Assembly: GCF_964204645.1 (NCBI RefSeq)
Contig: NC_134030.1
Coordinates: forward strand, 21,953,210-22,017,209
Length of the DNA: 64,000 nt
DNA from: Tubulanus polymorphus
Lineage: Eukaryota; Nemertea; Palaeonemertea; Tubulaniformes; Tubulanidae
Direction of reading: 5' to 3'
Part shown: one piece after another, positions 32,401 through 45,910 of the stretch
Layout of the letters: each line of letters opens with the position of its first letter
Numbering within the stretch: the stretch's first letter is position 1
Translations under genes and position numbers: made by a program
Notes under the pieces: model-generated
What the model was told of the DNA's origin: nothing
Seen by the model: only the letters and a program-made list of their open reading frames with translations
Database searches by the model: none

Positions 32401-35400
32401 GTAAGTAACAGTTTCTTTTTCGAATTCGAGAAATAAATAATTTTCCCTGCAACAATACAGACCCCAGTGGTAGTACAGACCTATCCACACATATAGCATG
32501 TCACAATGTAACCATGCTAAGCAGGAACATGGCAGAGTCTCGCGATGTCATCAGGTTCAAATCCCTGCCGAGGGAGGAACGTGGCAGAATCTCGCGATGT
32601 CATCAGGTTCGAATCCCTGCCGAGGGAGGAACGTGGCAGAGTCTCACGATGTCATCAGGTTCGAATCCCTGCCGAGGGAGGAACGTGGCAGAGTCTCACG
32701 ATGTCATCAGGTTCGAATCCCTGCCGAGGGAGGAACGTGGCAGAGTCTCACGATGTCATCAGGTTCGAATCCCTGCCGAGGATGATGGGTCTACTATGAC
32801 AGGGCTTAAGAACTGTGCTAGGTCAGATATTACTTTTACTAATGTTTTGTTTGTTTTTCAATCAGATTTTGCCGCACCAGTTTACAAGAAATCCAGTGAA
32901 AATGAAACAAATGCAGCGTATATTGTAACAGTTAATAGTTACCCATTGACTCAACAAGTTACATGTGACCCTCCAGCTGTCGTTCAAAAACTATCAAACT
33001 CTCAGTGGAATATAACGATACCTATCGTAAACAGTACCACAACTGACTATAGAGGGCGGTGTTTGGTTGATGGTATTAATGAAAGGGTTATTGATGTCGC
33101 TGGTTATCATCACACCGGTCCAACTGATGAACCAGGTAAGATTCCGGGTCACGACTGGATGAATTTTACATGAATTTGAAGATTCAAATGATTCAATTCC
33201 ATGACATTATAAAACTCGAGGCCATCATCTCTTAACTCGAAATCATTTCTACACAATCAAACAATTTACTTATGAAAGTCGTTATTTTCTAAATTGTCAC
33301 AAAACCTATTAATATATTTCAAAGTCTCAATTTACTAAGTCATTTGTCATTATTATTGGGTCTCATTTTACTAGGTGTAAGTCGTCATTCATTTAAAGCG
33401 TCACATACATACATATAACAAAAAAATAATTTTTGTATTTTACCTAAAGTGTAAATCATTTAGATTAGTCAGCACAGCGGAGGAGTCTCGTGACGTCATC
33501 AGATTTTAAATCCGTGCGCGATGACGTAATTCTCTGTGTCGTCAGAATTGAGCGTTTTCTATTATTATCTGTGAATTCATCACATTCAAATATTACACAA
33601 TGATTTAGCATCTTTAACTTTCTATCTTGAGGCTGTTTGACCCAATCAAGGAACAATTAATTTTCTCCCATTTTAAAAACAACTTATATACTTTATTCAG
33701 AGACTATTTGAGCTTTGAAATTAAGGAACAATTAATTTCTGTTTGACCTAGTTAATTATTCAATTAAATTGCTGTTACTTTTATCAATAGTTACAATGGA
33801 ACTATTTCTAGCTTTATATAATTCAATTCAATCGCATCACCGATTAGTTTGAATTTCCGTTTCAGATGCAGGAAATGGAGGAATAGTGGCTGGTGTTGTA
33901 ATCGGTATATTACTGATATTACTGATTCTAATAATACTGTTTATACTGTGGCGTCGTGGCTGCTGTAAGTTTTACATAAAACCATCAATAAATCTGAAAA
34001 ACAATAATAAACAAACTGCAGAAATGAAATACTCTATTAGGGGTAGAAAACCTAATGATGAACTGGTGGAAATTGTTAGTTCTATAATATTTCATATACA
34101 GAATGCTAGAAATCCAAAAGTAGTGTACACAGCTGGAAGAATTCAGGGGTCCCAAGGTGGCCAGATACAGTTCATTCTCAATTATCTGTTCAAATTTCAT
34201 TCATGCAATTGAATTCAAGAATGTTTGGAACTTAGAAGAACAGAATGTTATCATTTCTGGGATTCAGCACGGGTTGGGTCGTAGTTTCAGATGGCAGCAA
34301 ACATGAAATGTGCTACGACCAAACATTCACCGATTCCATAAAAATCATTTTGATAGAAACCGCCGGCATAGGTTTTCTTAGCCTCCAGGAGAAGCTACTA
34401 AGTAACATCGTTCTCTTCACAAATAACGGTGTTTGAAAAAGTATCCATTTTATAATGTTTAGCATCATTCAACTTTCAATCAATTTTCTAGACACAATAC
34501 GCGCATTATTCAAACCAGAATTTAGATGCACGAGACGCATTAAAAATCTAAAGCCAGAATATGCATAATGTTTATTTATTTTCGTCTGACATCGATCACT
34601 TTCAGATCTGAATCAGTGCGGTCTAAATAAAACATCGTTTTTATATCTATTGTAAAATGCAGCATTAATTGAATTATCTAATGGCGAATGAATTACTCGT
34701 AGATGCACAGTCTTCGGTACAGGCTCGATACAAGTCTCTGCGGGGTCATCAATCAACGTTGATAGGTTATGATTTCTTGCCTACGTTAGGTTCTGCATTT
34801 TCTCGTTGGGAAGTATCGTTAAGTTGTTGTGTGACGATAGTAATAAATTATCACATATGCCTACCGGGTATCGGTAATGAAAACTTGCGCCCGGTTCCTT
34901 GTCCCAGTTACCATTTATTGCCAACTAGAAGAAATTCCGTAAATCTCTGATTCCGAAAAATGACAGTACCGGTTTAAACTCGAAAAAGTTACGCAGTATC
35001 ATTGGTTCAATTGTCTCATGGCATTAGTATCCATGACTATCTTTAGTGGGTGGCTCCATGAATATCCAAATCACACTGTTTCTTTATTGGGTTGATTTGT
35101 CAGGTGAACGTGCATCGTGTAAATAAACAGTATTTCTGTTTTCTAATTCACAGTCACGTGTTTGGGTCCGAAATCTGAAGATGCGATTGAATTGTTGCGT
35201 TGGACAAGTGAAACCTGGTATGAAAAAGGTAAGATTCTCTCACATGATTTACTGCACATATTCTCAGATATCGGTTTGATAATTTTAGGTGTTGTTTTCT
35301 CTTTGTAGATCATGAGAATTGGGTGAAAACACGTGACCAACTGCAGCCGGGTATTTATAGAATTATTAACCCTTTATTTCTATAACATGTAGAATATCTC

Positions 35401-38400
35401 GCATGAATACAGTTCATAGTTTTAGAAATCATCCACTAATCATCTGAATGATATACAACTGATTTTGCTTCATTATCAAAACCGTAATTATCAATTTAAG
35501 TTTATGGTTAACAACGTAATTTTTGACTATTTTATCGTATGTTTTTGGTAGATGTTTAATGCAATTAACTGACAATTATTTCTATCTGTGAAGCACATTT
35601 ATAATAATGGCCTCTTATATTAACTCACTGGATACAATGGAAACACGTTTACGCAATGAAATAAACCAAATAATTTGGACCAAGAAACTTTTAGATTTTT
35701 CAGAAACTATTCCATATTCACGTACTAAATCCTGGACTTCACTTGTAGCAAGTGAGGATCCACCAGGTGCAAGGAGGCAATTCCTTGCTATTTTTAGGGA
35801 CTGAACTTTTCGTGAGAAATAAGAAAAAGCATGTGAAATCCCTGATAATGTGTTTGCCTAAGCGTTGTTGTCGTCGTTAACCGGCACTTTTTTCGGCAGT
35901 CCTCCAGTTCATGGTGTTTCATCGATCGTTCATTGATGTGTTTGGTTGAATGACTGGACTGGTTCCGGGTCACATGTACTCTGATCGTGCCTAGAAAACG
36001 TATCCACGCATCTAATTTTAAACAATTTTCTGCGGAAGAACGCCCACTAATTTGTGCACCCCTCCCTGAAATCCTGGATCTGCAGCTGTTCTGCGGCAAT
36101 AGAGGATTCCCATTGAAAATCAACTATACGCGAGAAACGTTTTTAGATGTCGTCTTTTTTCATGTTTATCTGTAGCTAATATTTGTGTTGTTTGTTTAAC
36201 AGTTAAAACTGAAGACTTTGAGGTCATTGAAAAGTCATTCAGTCCAGGTATATTATTCATTGTGATTTCATTTCAATAAAACAATATAAACTCACATGAT
36301 TCATCGATAAATCAACTACCTGTTTGTTAACATCGATGAATTCATTTAGAAAATTAATTTGTTGTCAATTTTTCTTTCTAGAAATTTTCAGAATAATTAA
36401 AGATGTTTACGGAACTGAGAATGATTGGGAGTTAACGAGAGATAAGGATAAACAAGGTAAGAGGAGTGAGTGGTAAGAGTAGTGAGTGGTAAGAGTAGTG
36501 AGTGGTAAGAGTAGTGAGTGGTAAGAGTAGTGACGACTCAGTTGCCGGAGGAAGAGCAGAACCGACTGATTGGTGCCCTGCATGTCTCTCTAAATATGAC
36601 ACTTCTGCCTCCTATCTTCATCCAGCAGTAATTCAAACTGTTTGATGCACAGTTTATTGGACTATTGAACAAATAATTTCTATAATTCATTTCAGCAATA
36701 GCTATCAGAGAATTCCTGTTTGGACAGTTATCAAGTGATCAAAGTAAGTAATCGTTTACCTATAGTTTGTTTTAAGTTTATGTACGCATGTGATGTATGT
36801 AAACATGCGCATGTGAGTTATGTGAACATGCACATGTGATTAATGTGTGCATTGACATTTGATTGATACATAGTAAGTTGTGAGTTGGGTAAACATGTTC
36901 ATGTAAGTTAACATGCACATGTGATTAGTTTACGTGTTTTAAGTTAACACAAGTTTCATCAATGTTTATATTTTCAGGTGTGTTAGATTTGGTGAAAGAA
37001 ATCCTAAGTAAGTTTACGAAACGACTCAATATTTCCTCTTCAACTCGAATCATCGATTCAAATGTGTTTGTTATTATCTGTTGACAGGAAAATACGTGAG
37101 AATAAACAATTTAAAAACGAAACTATCAAATGAGATCGGTAAGATTTGATTGTATACAGTTATTGGTGTATGAGTTTATTGATTATTATTCTACTGTCAA
37201 CACATTTTGTAAATGTATTACAGATACATTACTGAACAAGAAGAGGTCAATAGATGGCGCTGATGTAGTTTACAATAGAGATGAAGGTACATGATTATTT
37301 AGTGTTCAAATGAAATATTCAGCTTTGCTGATAGAAATGTAGCGAATTCTATTCAACATGGCCGCATGGCAGCCACTGAGAATAATCTATAAACCTGATA
37401 GAAGCGACCAGTTGGGAATTTGTTATAATTCAGTGTGTTATTTCGTGAAATGGAAAGTTACTCTAAATTTCTTTGCCTAAATTCGTACCGTTTTGGTCAA
37501 ATTGGATGCATCAAAATTTGTGATGGAAATTTCATCTTAAAAATGTCAGACTAGAGCTTCAGAAATACTCAAGTTACAACAAAATAATCAAATTTACAAT
37601 TGTTATTTAAGAAATAAGATGTGATATAAACTAGGGGTAATGATACAGCATGAAACAGAATTTCAATTAAACTAATTTCAAATCTATTTTTTCCGTGTTT
37701 CAGATGAAGTTCATGTTAGTTTTATGACGCAATCTAATGAAGAGAAAAAACCCCTGACAGACAAAGAGAAACAGTTCATCAGAGATGGTCAGTAAAACTA
37801 TGAATTCTATCTGAGTTCCAGTTTGATGTCGGGTTCACTACACAGTTACAGAGAGTCTTAAAAAGTGTTAAAAAAACTTACTGACGAAAATTTCCAACTT
37901 TTTGAAAAAATGTCTTCCGCATTTTTCAAGATTTATACAGATGTCTGTTAGTAATGATTAGTCATGTAGTGAACAGGGTTCAGTGATTCACTGTGTCACC
38001 AATATTTAGGAGTTATCTGTATTTATGGATTTGTTCACCCAGTCCTGAGAATGGTCGGTTCGCGGAGCTCCGTATACTGCCTATACTAAAGGGGTCGCGT
38101 TAGCGATATACCACTGACAAGGTTTTCAGTGAATGGATTTGCAAAATGAAATGAGTGCCAAAAGAGCAACTGCTCTGTGTGAATCACATTCAGCTATTTT
38201 TTCGCAGGCTTCAAATCCCCAGTAAACGGTTATAATGAATTTCTATATTTTCAGTTGCTTCAGCAGTTGAATCTATTGATGCTTTCTTTGCTAAAATGTC
38301 CGGTAGGTTCAATAAATCATTTCAGTAAAAATACTGTGGAGTTTGTTGTGGAATCATTGAATAATTGATTGTGTTTATTTTTACTGTAGATGCTGAATTA

Positions 38401-41400
38401 TGTGAACGAGGAATATTCAACATTAAACGTAGGTTTTAATTCTCATTTTATCCTCAACTGTTTATAAATACATGTGCTCTATAATCTACCGTACATGTAC
38501 ATGTGAGTTCTCTATACATGTACATGTTAGTTCTCTGTACATGTACATGTACAATACTGAAGTATTCGTAAGTTCTGTGGTTAATACTTTTTCTTTATAT
38601 TTCAGCTACTGATGAAATTGCTGGTAAGTGATAATATTCACTACGATGTTTAAACTGGTGCTAAGTCTGTTAATTGAAATATAGTTGTATCTATTTATAG
38701 ATATGTTTGTAAAAGAAACACTTCAAACAGAAGTTAAACAACAGAATGGTGAGTGTTCAGTTAATCTAGGAATCTATCAGGAAGGGGCTTACAACTATAA
38801 ACTGATTACATATTAAACATATTTTGTCTAATTACAGAAAACCTCGTCACACAAATAGAAAACCAGAAAGTAACTGATGAAACAAGGACAGGTTTGTTAC
38901 ATTATAATCGAAAATTTATTCAGATTTTTTTGATCTTCTGAAAACATGTACAGTAGATACAATTTTACACCGCAATAGTAAAAACATGTAGTAGAAACTA
39001 TTATTTATGGTTGGTTTTACAGAAATGGAAGTGGCCGATCGGAAGCGTTTTGTGAACAAAGATATTTGTGGTAAGACTGAAAATGTTGTTCTTTCATTAT
39101 TTTTCACGATAATTACAAATCGTTTCGTTAATGAGAAATCCAAGGTACAATAAAGCCAGCTGGACCCGGTGATGTGGAACAATTGGTAACTTTGTCGAAA
39201 TTCATCTGCTGTGTGGGAAATTTAAGGTTTTATAAAACCCAGATGTATTTATATGAAATTCTAGTTAGAACTGATCTACCAGATCAGTTCAAACTAGAAT
39301 TTCATGAATTTCATGTGTTGTAATTTCATTAGAATAACATGAATATTGACCAGACTTGTCAATATTCATGTTATTCTATTCATGTATTCATTTGTAGAAT
39401 CAGTTTTATTGGGTTCAAGTTTGCAGAAATTAGAAGAGAACAAACATTCGACAGAACTAGATAAAAGTAAGTGTAAACTTTCTTTGTCTCTAGAACTAAA
39501 TTTACAGAGTATTTGATGACCATGAATTGAAGATGAAATTTATCGATGTCATCAGATTATCAGAGGCATCTGATTCAGAGCCGAGTTTTAAGTGGTGTTA
39601 AACTAAGAATGTTGCTAGGTGACAGTTTGTATCGATATGAATAATATTCAGACTGAGTTCATCGTAGATGATTAAAATCAGTTGTGTTTAAACGCCAAAA
39701 AGTTACCCAGTATCGTCAGTACAAAATCAATCATAGTTTGAAGAAACCGTGTTTTGATTGTCATGCATGTATCAAATGGGGTGGCTCCGAAAATATCCAA
39801 ATCATGTCATCATAAGAGGCTAGCCGAGGGTGATTTCTGTCAAAATGCTCCATTTTGGGAAATTATTTTTTCATTAGTTTATTTCATTGTTCAACTATAT
39901 TTTTAGGTATTTATGAAATAAGTCGAGATGTTTTAGGTAAGAACTAAATAATAGTAACAAACTATAAATACCGAGGTCTAGGGTCGAAAGCAGACGTTTT
40001 AAAAGAAATTATCAGCTGACAAATTTCAAATTACATTTTCTAGGAGTTTCTCGTTTCTTTCTGATTAGCCAGAAACTTGTTAGGTTGAATTTCATTCAGA
40101 AATTTGAATAGATTTGAATAGAAGTCTCGATGTCACCGGAAGCGAATGCCGTGTTGTAATCATGAATTATGTTCTTTTATTCAGAAATTAAATTGAAAAT
40201 CGCAGTTTTTAAATCTATCAGAGGTAAGAGGTTTATGTATGGATTGCATCACAATCAGCAGGGTTTATTCCATCATTTTCCAAGATTCAACCTGAGCTCA
40301 ATTTTTTCCTGGAACTCAATTTCTCATTTTTTTCATGATGATACATAGGCCTATTTACAAATATTTCTTAAAATTGCTCAATTTGTTTTCTGAGAACTCA
40401 ATTTCAGTTCTGATGAAATTTTCCTAGTAATTTATCTTGACGAATCACTTTTAGAATTGTACGCTGGACGAGCTGAAAGATTTCAGAAAGAACTCAAAGA
40501 GAAACTGAAACAAGAGGAAAATAAAGAGAGAAAAAACGAGGAGGAATTGAACAGAATAATTCACAGTTCAGTTTGTCAGGCGTTTAAATATATCACTGAT
40601 ATGAATGAAAGTAAATATCGATTTTATATCTCAAAGTATAATGCACTTAACATGTCGCATATTATATGTAAATGAATGCACATGTCACATGTTCATGTAA
40701 ATGAATGCACGTCATGTAACATGGTTCAAACATCTTTGATACATTTCAGAAACTCTGGTGGATAGTAATGTTGTACGATATGGAGGTTTGTATATAATTT
40801 ACATGGTTCAATCACAAACCAGTTTTTAGCCCACTTGGGACTTTAGTCCCAGCGGACTATTGCGTTCACTTTTCGTCCGTCGTCCGTCCGTAGACGGAAT
40901 CCAGTTATTTTGGGATGTTTTGAAGACGCTTCAAGGTAACGTCTTGATATTTGGGTTACACATGTATCTACCCTAGACACATCTTCAGCCCAAAAACTGG
41001 CCCTGTCAGATTCAAGATGGCCGGCTGGCAGCCATTGTTGTTCGCCAAAATTAGCACTTTTTACTTTTTGAGGGTAATTTTGAAGACGCTTTGATCAATT
41101 ACATTGATCTTTCGGATATATGTGAATCCCCCGAGGGCCCATCAGCAAAAATTGGGTCGATCGGACTCAAGATGGCCGTCCTATGACCTTTTTTGTGCCC
41201 AAAATGTCAATTTTGGCCGGAATTCTGGGTCCTTTAGCTTCCTACTTGTTTGCCATTTCTCATTGCAATTTGTGATGGGTATTCTTTGGAAAGGGATGTT
41301 TTATACCTGAGATAGGTATTTTTGATCTGCCAATTATGACGCAATTGGCGGCCATCTTGGTGTCATCAGTACTCATTCGTAGGTGGGAAAAAGTTTTTCC

Positions 41401-44400
41401 ACATTAAATTGATACCTTAGCATATTGTGTTACTATATTCAATTGGAAAGTTGTAGCCCATAACGTGTTCTATGATTTTGGTGAGTTTCAAGGTCATTGG
41501 TTTTTGTATGTGGCCACCAGGGGGCGTTGAATAATACAATAACTTAGTATCGCTATATTTTATTTGTACCGATGCATATTTTGTTACCACAATCAATTGG
41601 AAAGTTGTAGCTTATGACATCATCTATGATTGTGGTGAGTTTTAAGGACATTATATATATAGTCACCAGGGGGCGTTGAATAGTAGAATAACTTAGTGTT
41701 TCCTTATAAGATTGGTACCTAGGCATATTTTGTTACCATGACCAATCGCAAAGTTGTAGTTCATGACATGTTCTATGATTGTGGTGAGTTTCAAGGTCAT
41801 TGGGTTTTGCATATGGTCACCAGGGGGCGTTGAATAGTAGAATAGCTTAGTATTTCCTTATTATATTGGTGCCTAGACATATTTTGTTAGCATGATCAAT
41901 TGCAAAGTTGTAGTTCATGACATAGATCATTGGGTTTTGCATATGGTCACCCGGGGCCGTTGAATAGTAGTCAGAATAACTTAGTATTTCCATATTAAAT
42001 TGGTAACGAGGCATATTTTGTTTTCACAATCAATTACAAAATCGTAGATGCTGACATGTTCTATGATTGTGGTGGGTTTTAAGGTCATTGGTTTTTGTAT
42101 ATGGTCACCAGGGGGCGTTGAATATTGAAATTGTTAGATTGTTGAGCATTTGACACCACTTCCCAAGTAGGCATGGTGTCCCTGGACCCCTAGTTATCAT
42201 GAATAATCTGTTTGATTTTCTATCTATTTATATTCCAGTGAGTCCAGAAGAGATAAGTGAGTTCTGATTGATATTTATAAATATTCTCAGTACAGTAGAC
42301 TGCGCACTTGTCTTTGATTTCATGTTGTAATTCGTCATATTTACCTTTTTATAAGTTGCAGTGATTTTCTATATTGATAGATTCTAAACTTCGTGAATTA
42401 GCCGATAAAGAGTTTAAAGACAGAACAGGTACTGTACATATTACAAAGTGTGAAGACTCTTGAATGGATTGTTTTGATATCGGTTACCCTAGATCCGAGT
42501 GTCGTACATAGAAAGCAAGCTAACCAGTAGACCATAGACGTATAAACTAGTCTAGTTTATACGTCCATGAGTAGACCAATAGAACTAGTCCACTGGTTAA
42601 TGTTTATACAGCTTGTCCTATATGCGGAACGCTGTGACCTTTTTTGAGCCCAAAAAGTTCATTTTCGCCCTGCATTCCGAGACCTGTAGCTTCCGAATGG
42701 TTTGCCATTTTTCATTGAAATTCGTTATGGATATTTTTAGAAGGGCTCTTAAACATATCAGATGGGCTGACGTTGAATAATGGAATTTAGTAATGTTTTA
42801 AATCTTATTGATGTTTATAATCAATGTTTATTACAGTCGGTAGATTTAAGGGAATAAAGACACCTGAAGAGATAGTGACTGTAACGCTGAATATACCGAC
42901 ACAACTCCGCACTGGTAAGTGACTACACTGAAACTGTATGTTGGAATTGGAATTCAATACAGTAAACTTAAAATTAGTCGAGAATCAGGAAAATCGGTTT
43001 ATCACAAACTTAAGGAATCTTTATTTGAATTTAATCTAATTTGTAGACTTGTATTCAGCTGGACGAGATCCAGTTATTCTGCCGGATCGAGCAGGTATTG
43101 TATAAGTCCGTAAAAAACTTAAGATAACCAGTTTAATTCCATTCCATAATCATGCCGTTATCAAACGCCAACATATTTCAGGGAATAAATCCCGCAAATC
43201 TAAATTCAGTGGAAATACCATTCTTTATAATGCCTTGTACTTCATCGGTCCCAACTGTTGCATCATGAAGGACTTTCACTGTGAACAAAATTTGAGTTTT
43301 TTAAGAGCATTAGCCTGAAATATTCTGCAACTGATCATTGTCCCCGAAAGGACGATTAATTCTTCTAAGTTCTTGTAACGAATCGTTAAACTGCTCGTTA
43401 TTAAAACCAGAAATCGCTCTTCCGTCATATACCTAATTGTTTGGTTAAGGCCCTGAAAATGGGGTTCTAACCATGGTTTACTGGTATTTTTAATGTCAAA
43501 ATGCAAACTTAAAGCAACAACGGTTTTATAATGAAACCACACTCATTGAATGCTGTGTCTATGTTTGCTGTTTTTATGTGAATTTCAGTGGAATATTTCA
43601 AGGATGAATTCATTAGCGCAATACAATCTGATGAATCATTGAAAACTGCTACTCAAACTGCTTTAGATAACGGTAAGTTACATCTACAGTAAACTACATT
43701 TACATCTACAGTAAACTACATTTACATCTACAGTAAACTACATTTGCATCTACAGTAAACTACATTTAATACATCTACATCTACAATCAACAATTAGATA
43801 CATTTATTCACTAAGATTGTCAATCATAGAAATTTGTTTGTGGTTTTTTAGAATCAAGTAAAATCAACGAATTGTTGAGGAAAGAAAAGTCGAATGGTAA
43901 AATTGTTTGATAAAATGCGGATAATTTGTTTGTTTTCACGAACCGAAAAATAATTCAAACGTTTTTCTTCTATTTCTTAGTTAATAGAATTTATGGTGAA
44001 GTGAAAAAGAGAATAGAATCAATGTCTACAGGTTTGTATTTTAATGATTTTCTATCAATTCTTGCATTTAAATGTCGGATATATTTCCTCGTGTTGAGGC
44101 TTCTTTTCATAAAGCATGTTATAATATATCATATTTTTCATAAACATATCATATCATATCATATACCACTATCATATACAATGTCATCAAGTACATATAT
44201 AAAATACGTATATCACATATCATATCACGCCATACCACATCATTTATGCTTGTAAAATGTGATTTTGAAGGTGATGAGTTTTGTTTTACTTTTTATCACG
44301 AATTGATGCATTGCTTAATTTACGTTCTACTTCTATTTGTGATTTCAGAGGAATTAAATGAACAGGGAATCGTAGTTTATAGAAGTGAGTAAAAGTCAAT

Positions 44401-45835
44401 TTGTCTGATTTGAATTCTAATCTGTTCATCAATTCCATAGTTTTCCTGTTCCATAGTTACCCTGATCCCATAAACTCCTCACAAGAGACTCCCAACACTA
44501 GAATCATAACCCCTCAGTTTTTTTAAATTCAGATCTAAATCAAATTAAGTAAGAATTTTATAGTAAAAGTGAACTGTATGAATTTATCTGTTTAGATCTA
44601 ATTAATGTATATTTATTAGTTATTGTTGTTGTTCTGTTTTTCAGTAAAAGATGAAACAGCGAGTAAGTACTGATGACAACTTCCATGTTAAAATTTAGAT
44701 AAAAATATATATTTGTCATCTCCTGTTTTGAATAGTAGTGGTTCTTATATAGCGCTAAATCCAGTGAAACCGTTTTACAGATGATGAAAATACTTCCTTC
44801 AAAAGGAAGGATTGTGAAAGGAGAACATTTTGGTGTTTATAGTATTATCCAAAACCTATGATATGAGTAATATGCATAAGTAGTTTTTAGTTTGTGGTTG
44901 CGGTTACATGAACTTTTGAACTTTATTGTACCATGTGTTTTGTACCACGTGTTCCTGGTTTATCTTTGTATGTGTGAATCCTTACTTATCAATAGAACGT
45001 CATATAGTAAACACGTAGTCTCAATATTTCTTCTTCCACGCCGTTTTGTGTTGCTTACAAGCTCTTTTACAACACATGTTTCTCTCTCCCTGCAGTAATC
45101 TATTGTGTTTATTCTGTTACAGTGAGTAACATCAAACCAATTATTGCAGACAGAATCCAAACGGAATTTAAAGGTGAATACATTGTGTTTACTGTTAGGT
45201 GTTTCAATTAACAAATTTAATCGGTACCGAGAGTAAGAATGGTGGTCGACAGGTCCCGAGTTAAGGGTGAAGGTCGACTGTATTTTGTTGGAGGATATTT
45301 GACGCTGTAGCAGCATAAATAGTTTACATCATCAGACGATATTTTAGTAGTTTCTAATGAGCATTGTATAATTACAGATTCACTAGTGACTGTTTTAGAA
45401 GAGAAATGTCAAAAGGCTATCAGTTTGTGGCCATCAAAACACTGGGAATACGATATATCTCGCGCGAGTAAGTTCATTGTGAAATCAGTTTGTGATTTAT
45501 AATAGAATTCTATTGTATAAAAACTTGTCTATTGTTTATTACATATAGTGTCTGTACTCAGTGAATTTACCAGTAGAACTTTAAACACAAACACAGGTTA
45601 TTGGAAACAAGTCAAAGAATGTTTCGGTAAATAATAAATTCTTGTTTCACTGCTGATTCTTTTTTGATGATCTGATTTGTAAGGATGACCAATAATTGTT
45701 TGTTCTGTTTGAATAGGAGATGAAATTAACAGTGAAACAAATACAACTGAACTGACAGAAATAGGTGAATATCAAATTAACATATTACATATTATTTCAA
45801 GATTAACAAAAATTATTTTGAAAATTATTTATATA

Positions 45836-45910
<75 letters not shown>

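Noticed and set aside
32498-33173. Three overlapping ORFs with repeated SRCHQV or ESHDVIRFESLP peptides
   Set aside because: They come from the 52-bp tandem repeat in an intron. Only the Ig4 exon (32866-33135) inside the longest one is supported.
34496-34570. An extra gene C exon after TTTTCTAG
   Set aside because: The open frame has no splice donor before its stop, and skipping it joins exons 6 and 7 in frame.
34669-34950. A 93-codon plus-strand ORF
   Set aside because: No splice-site support, no similarity to the neighbouring modules and no sign of constraint that I can see.
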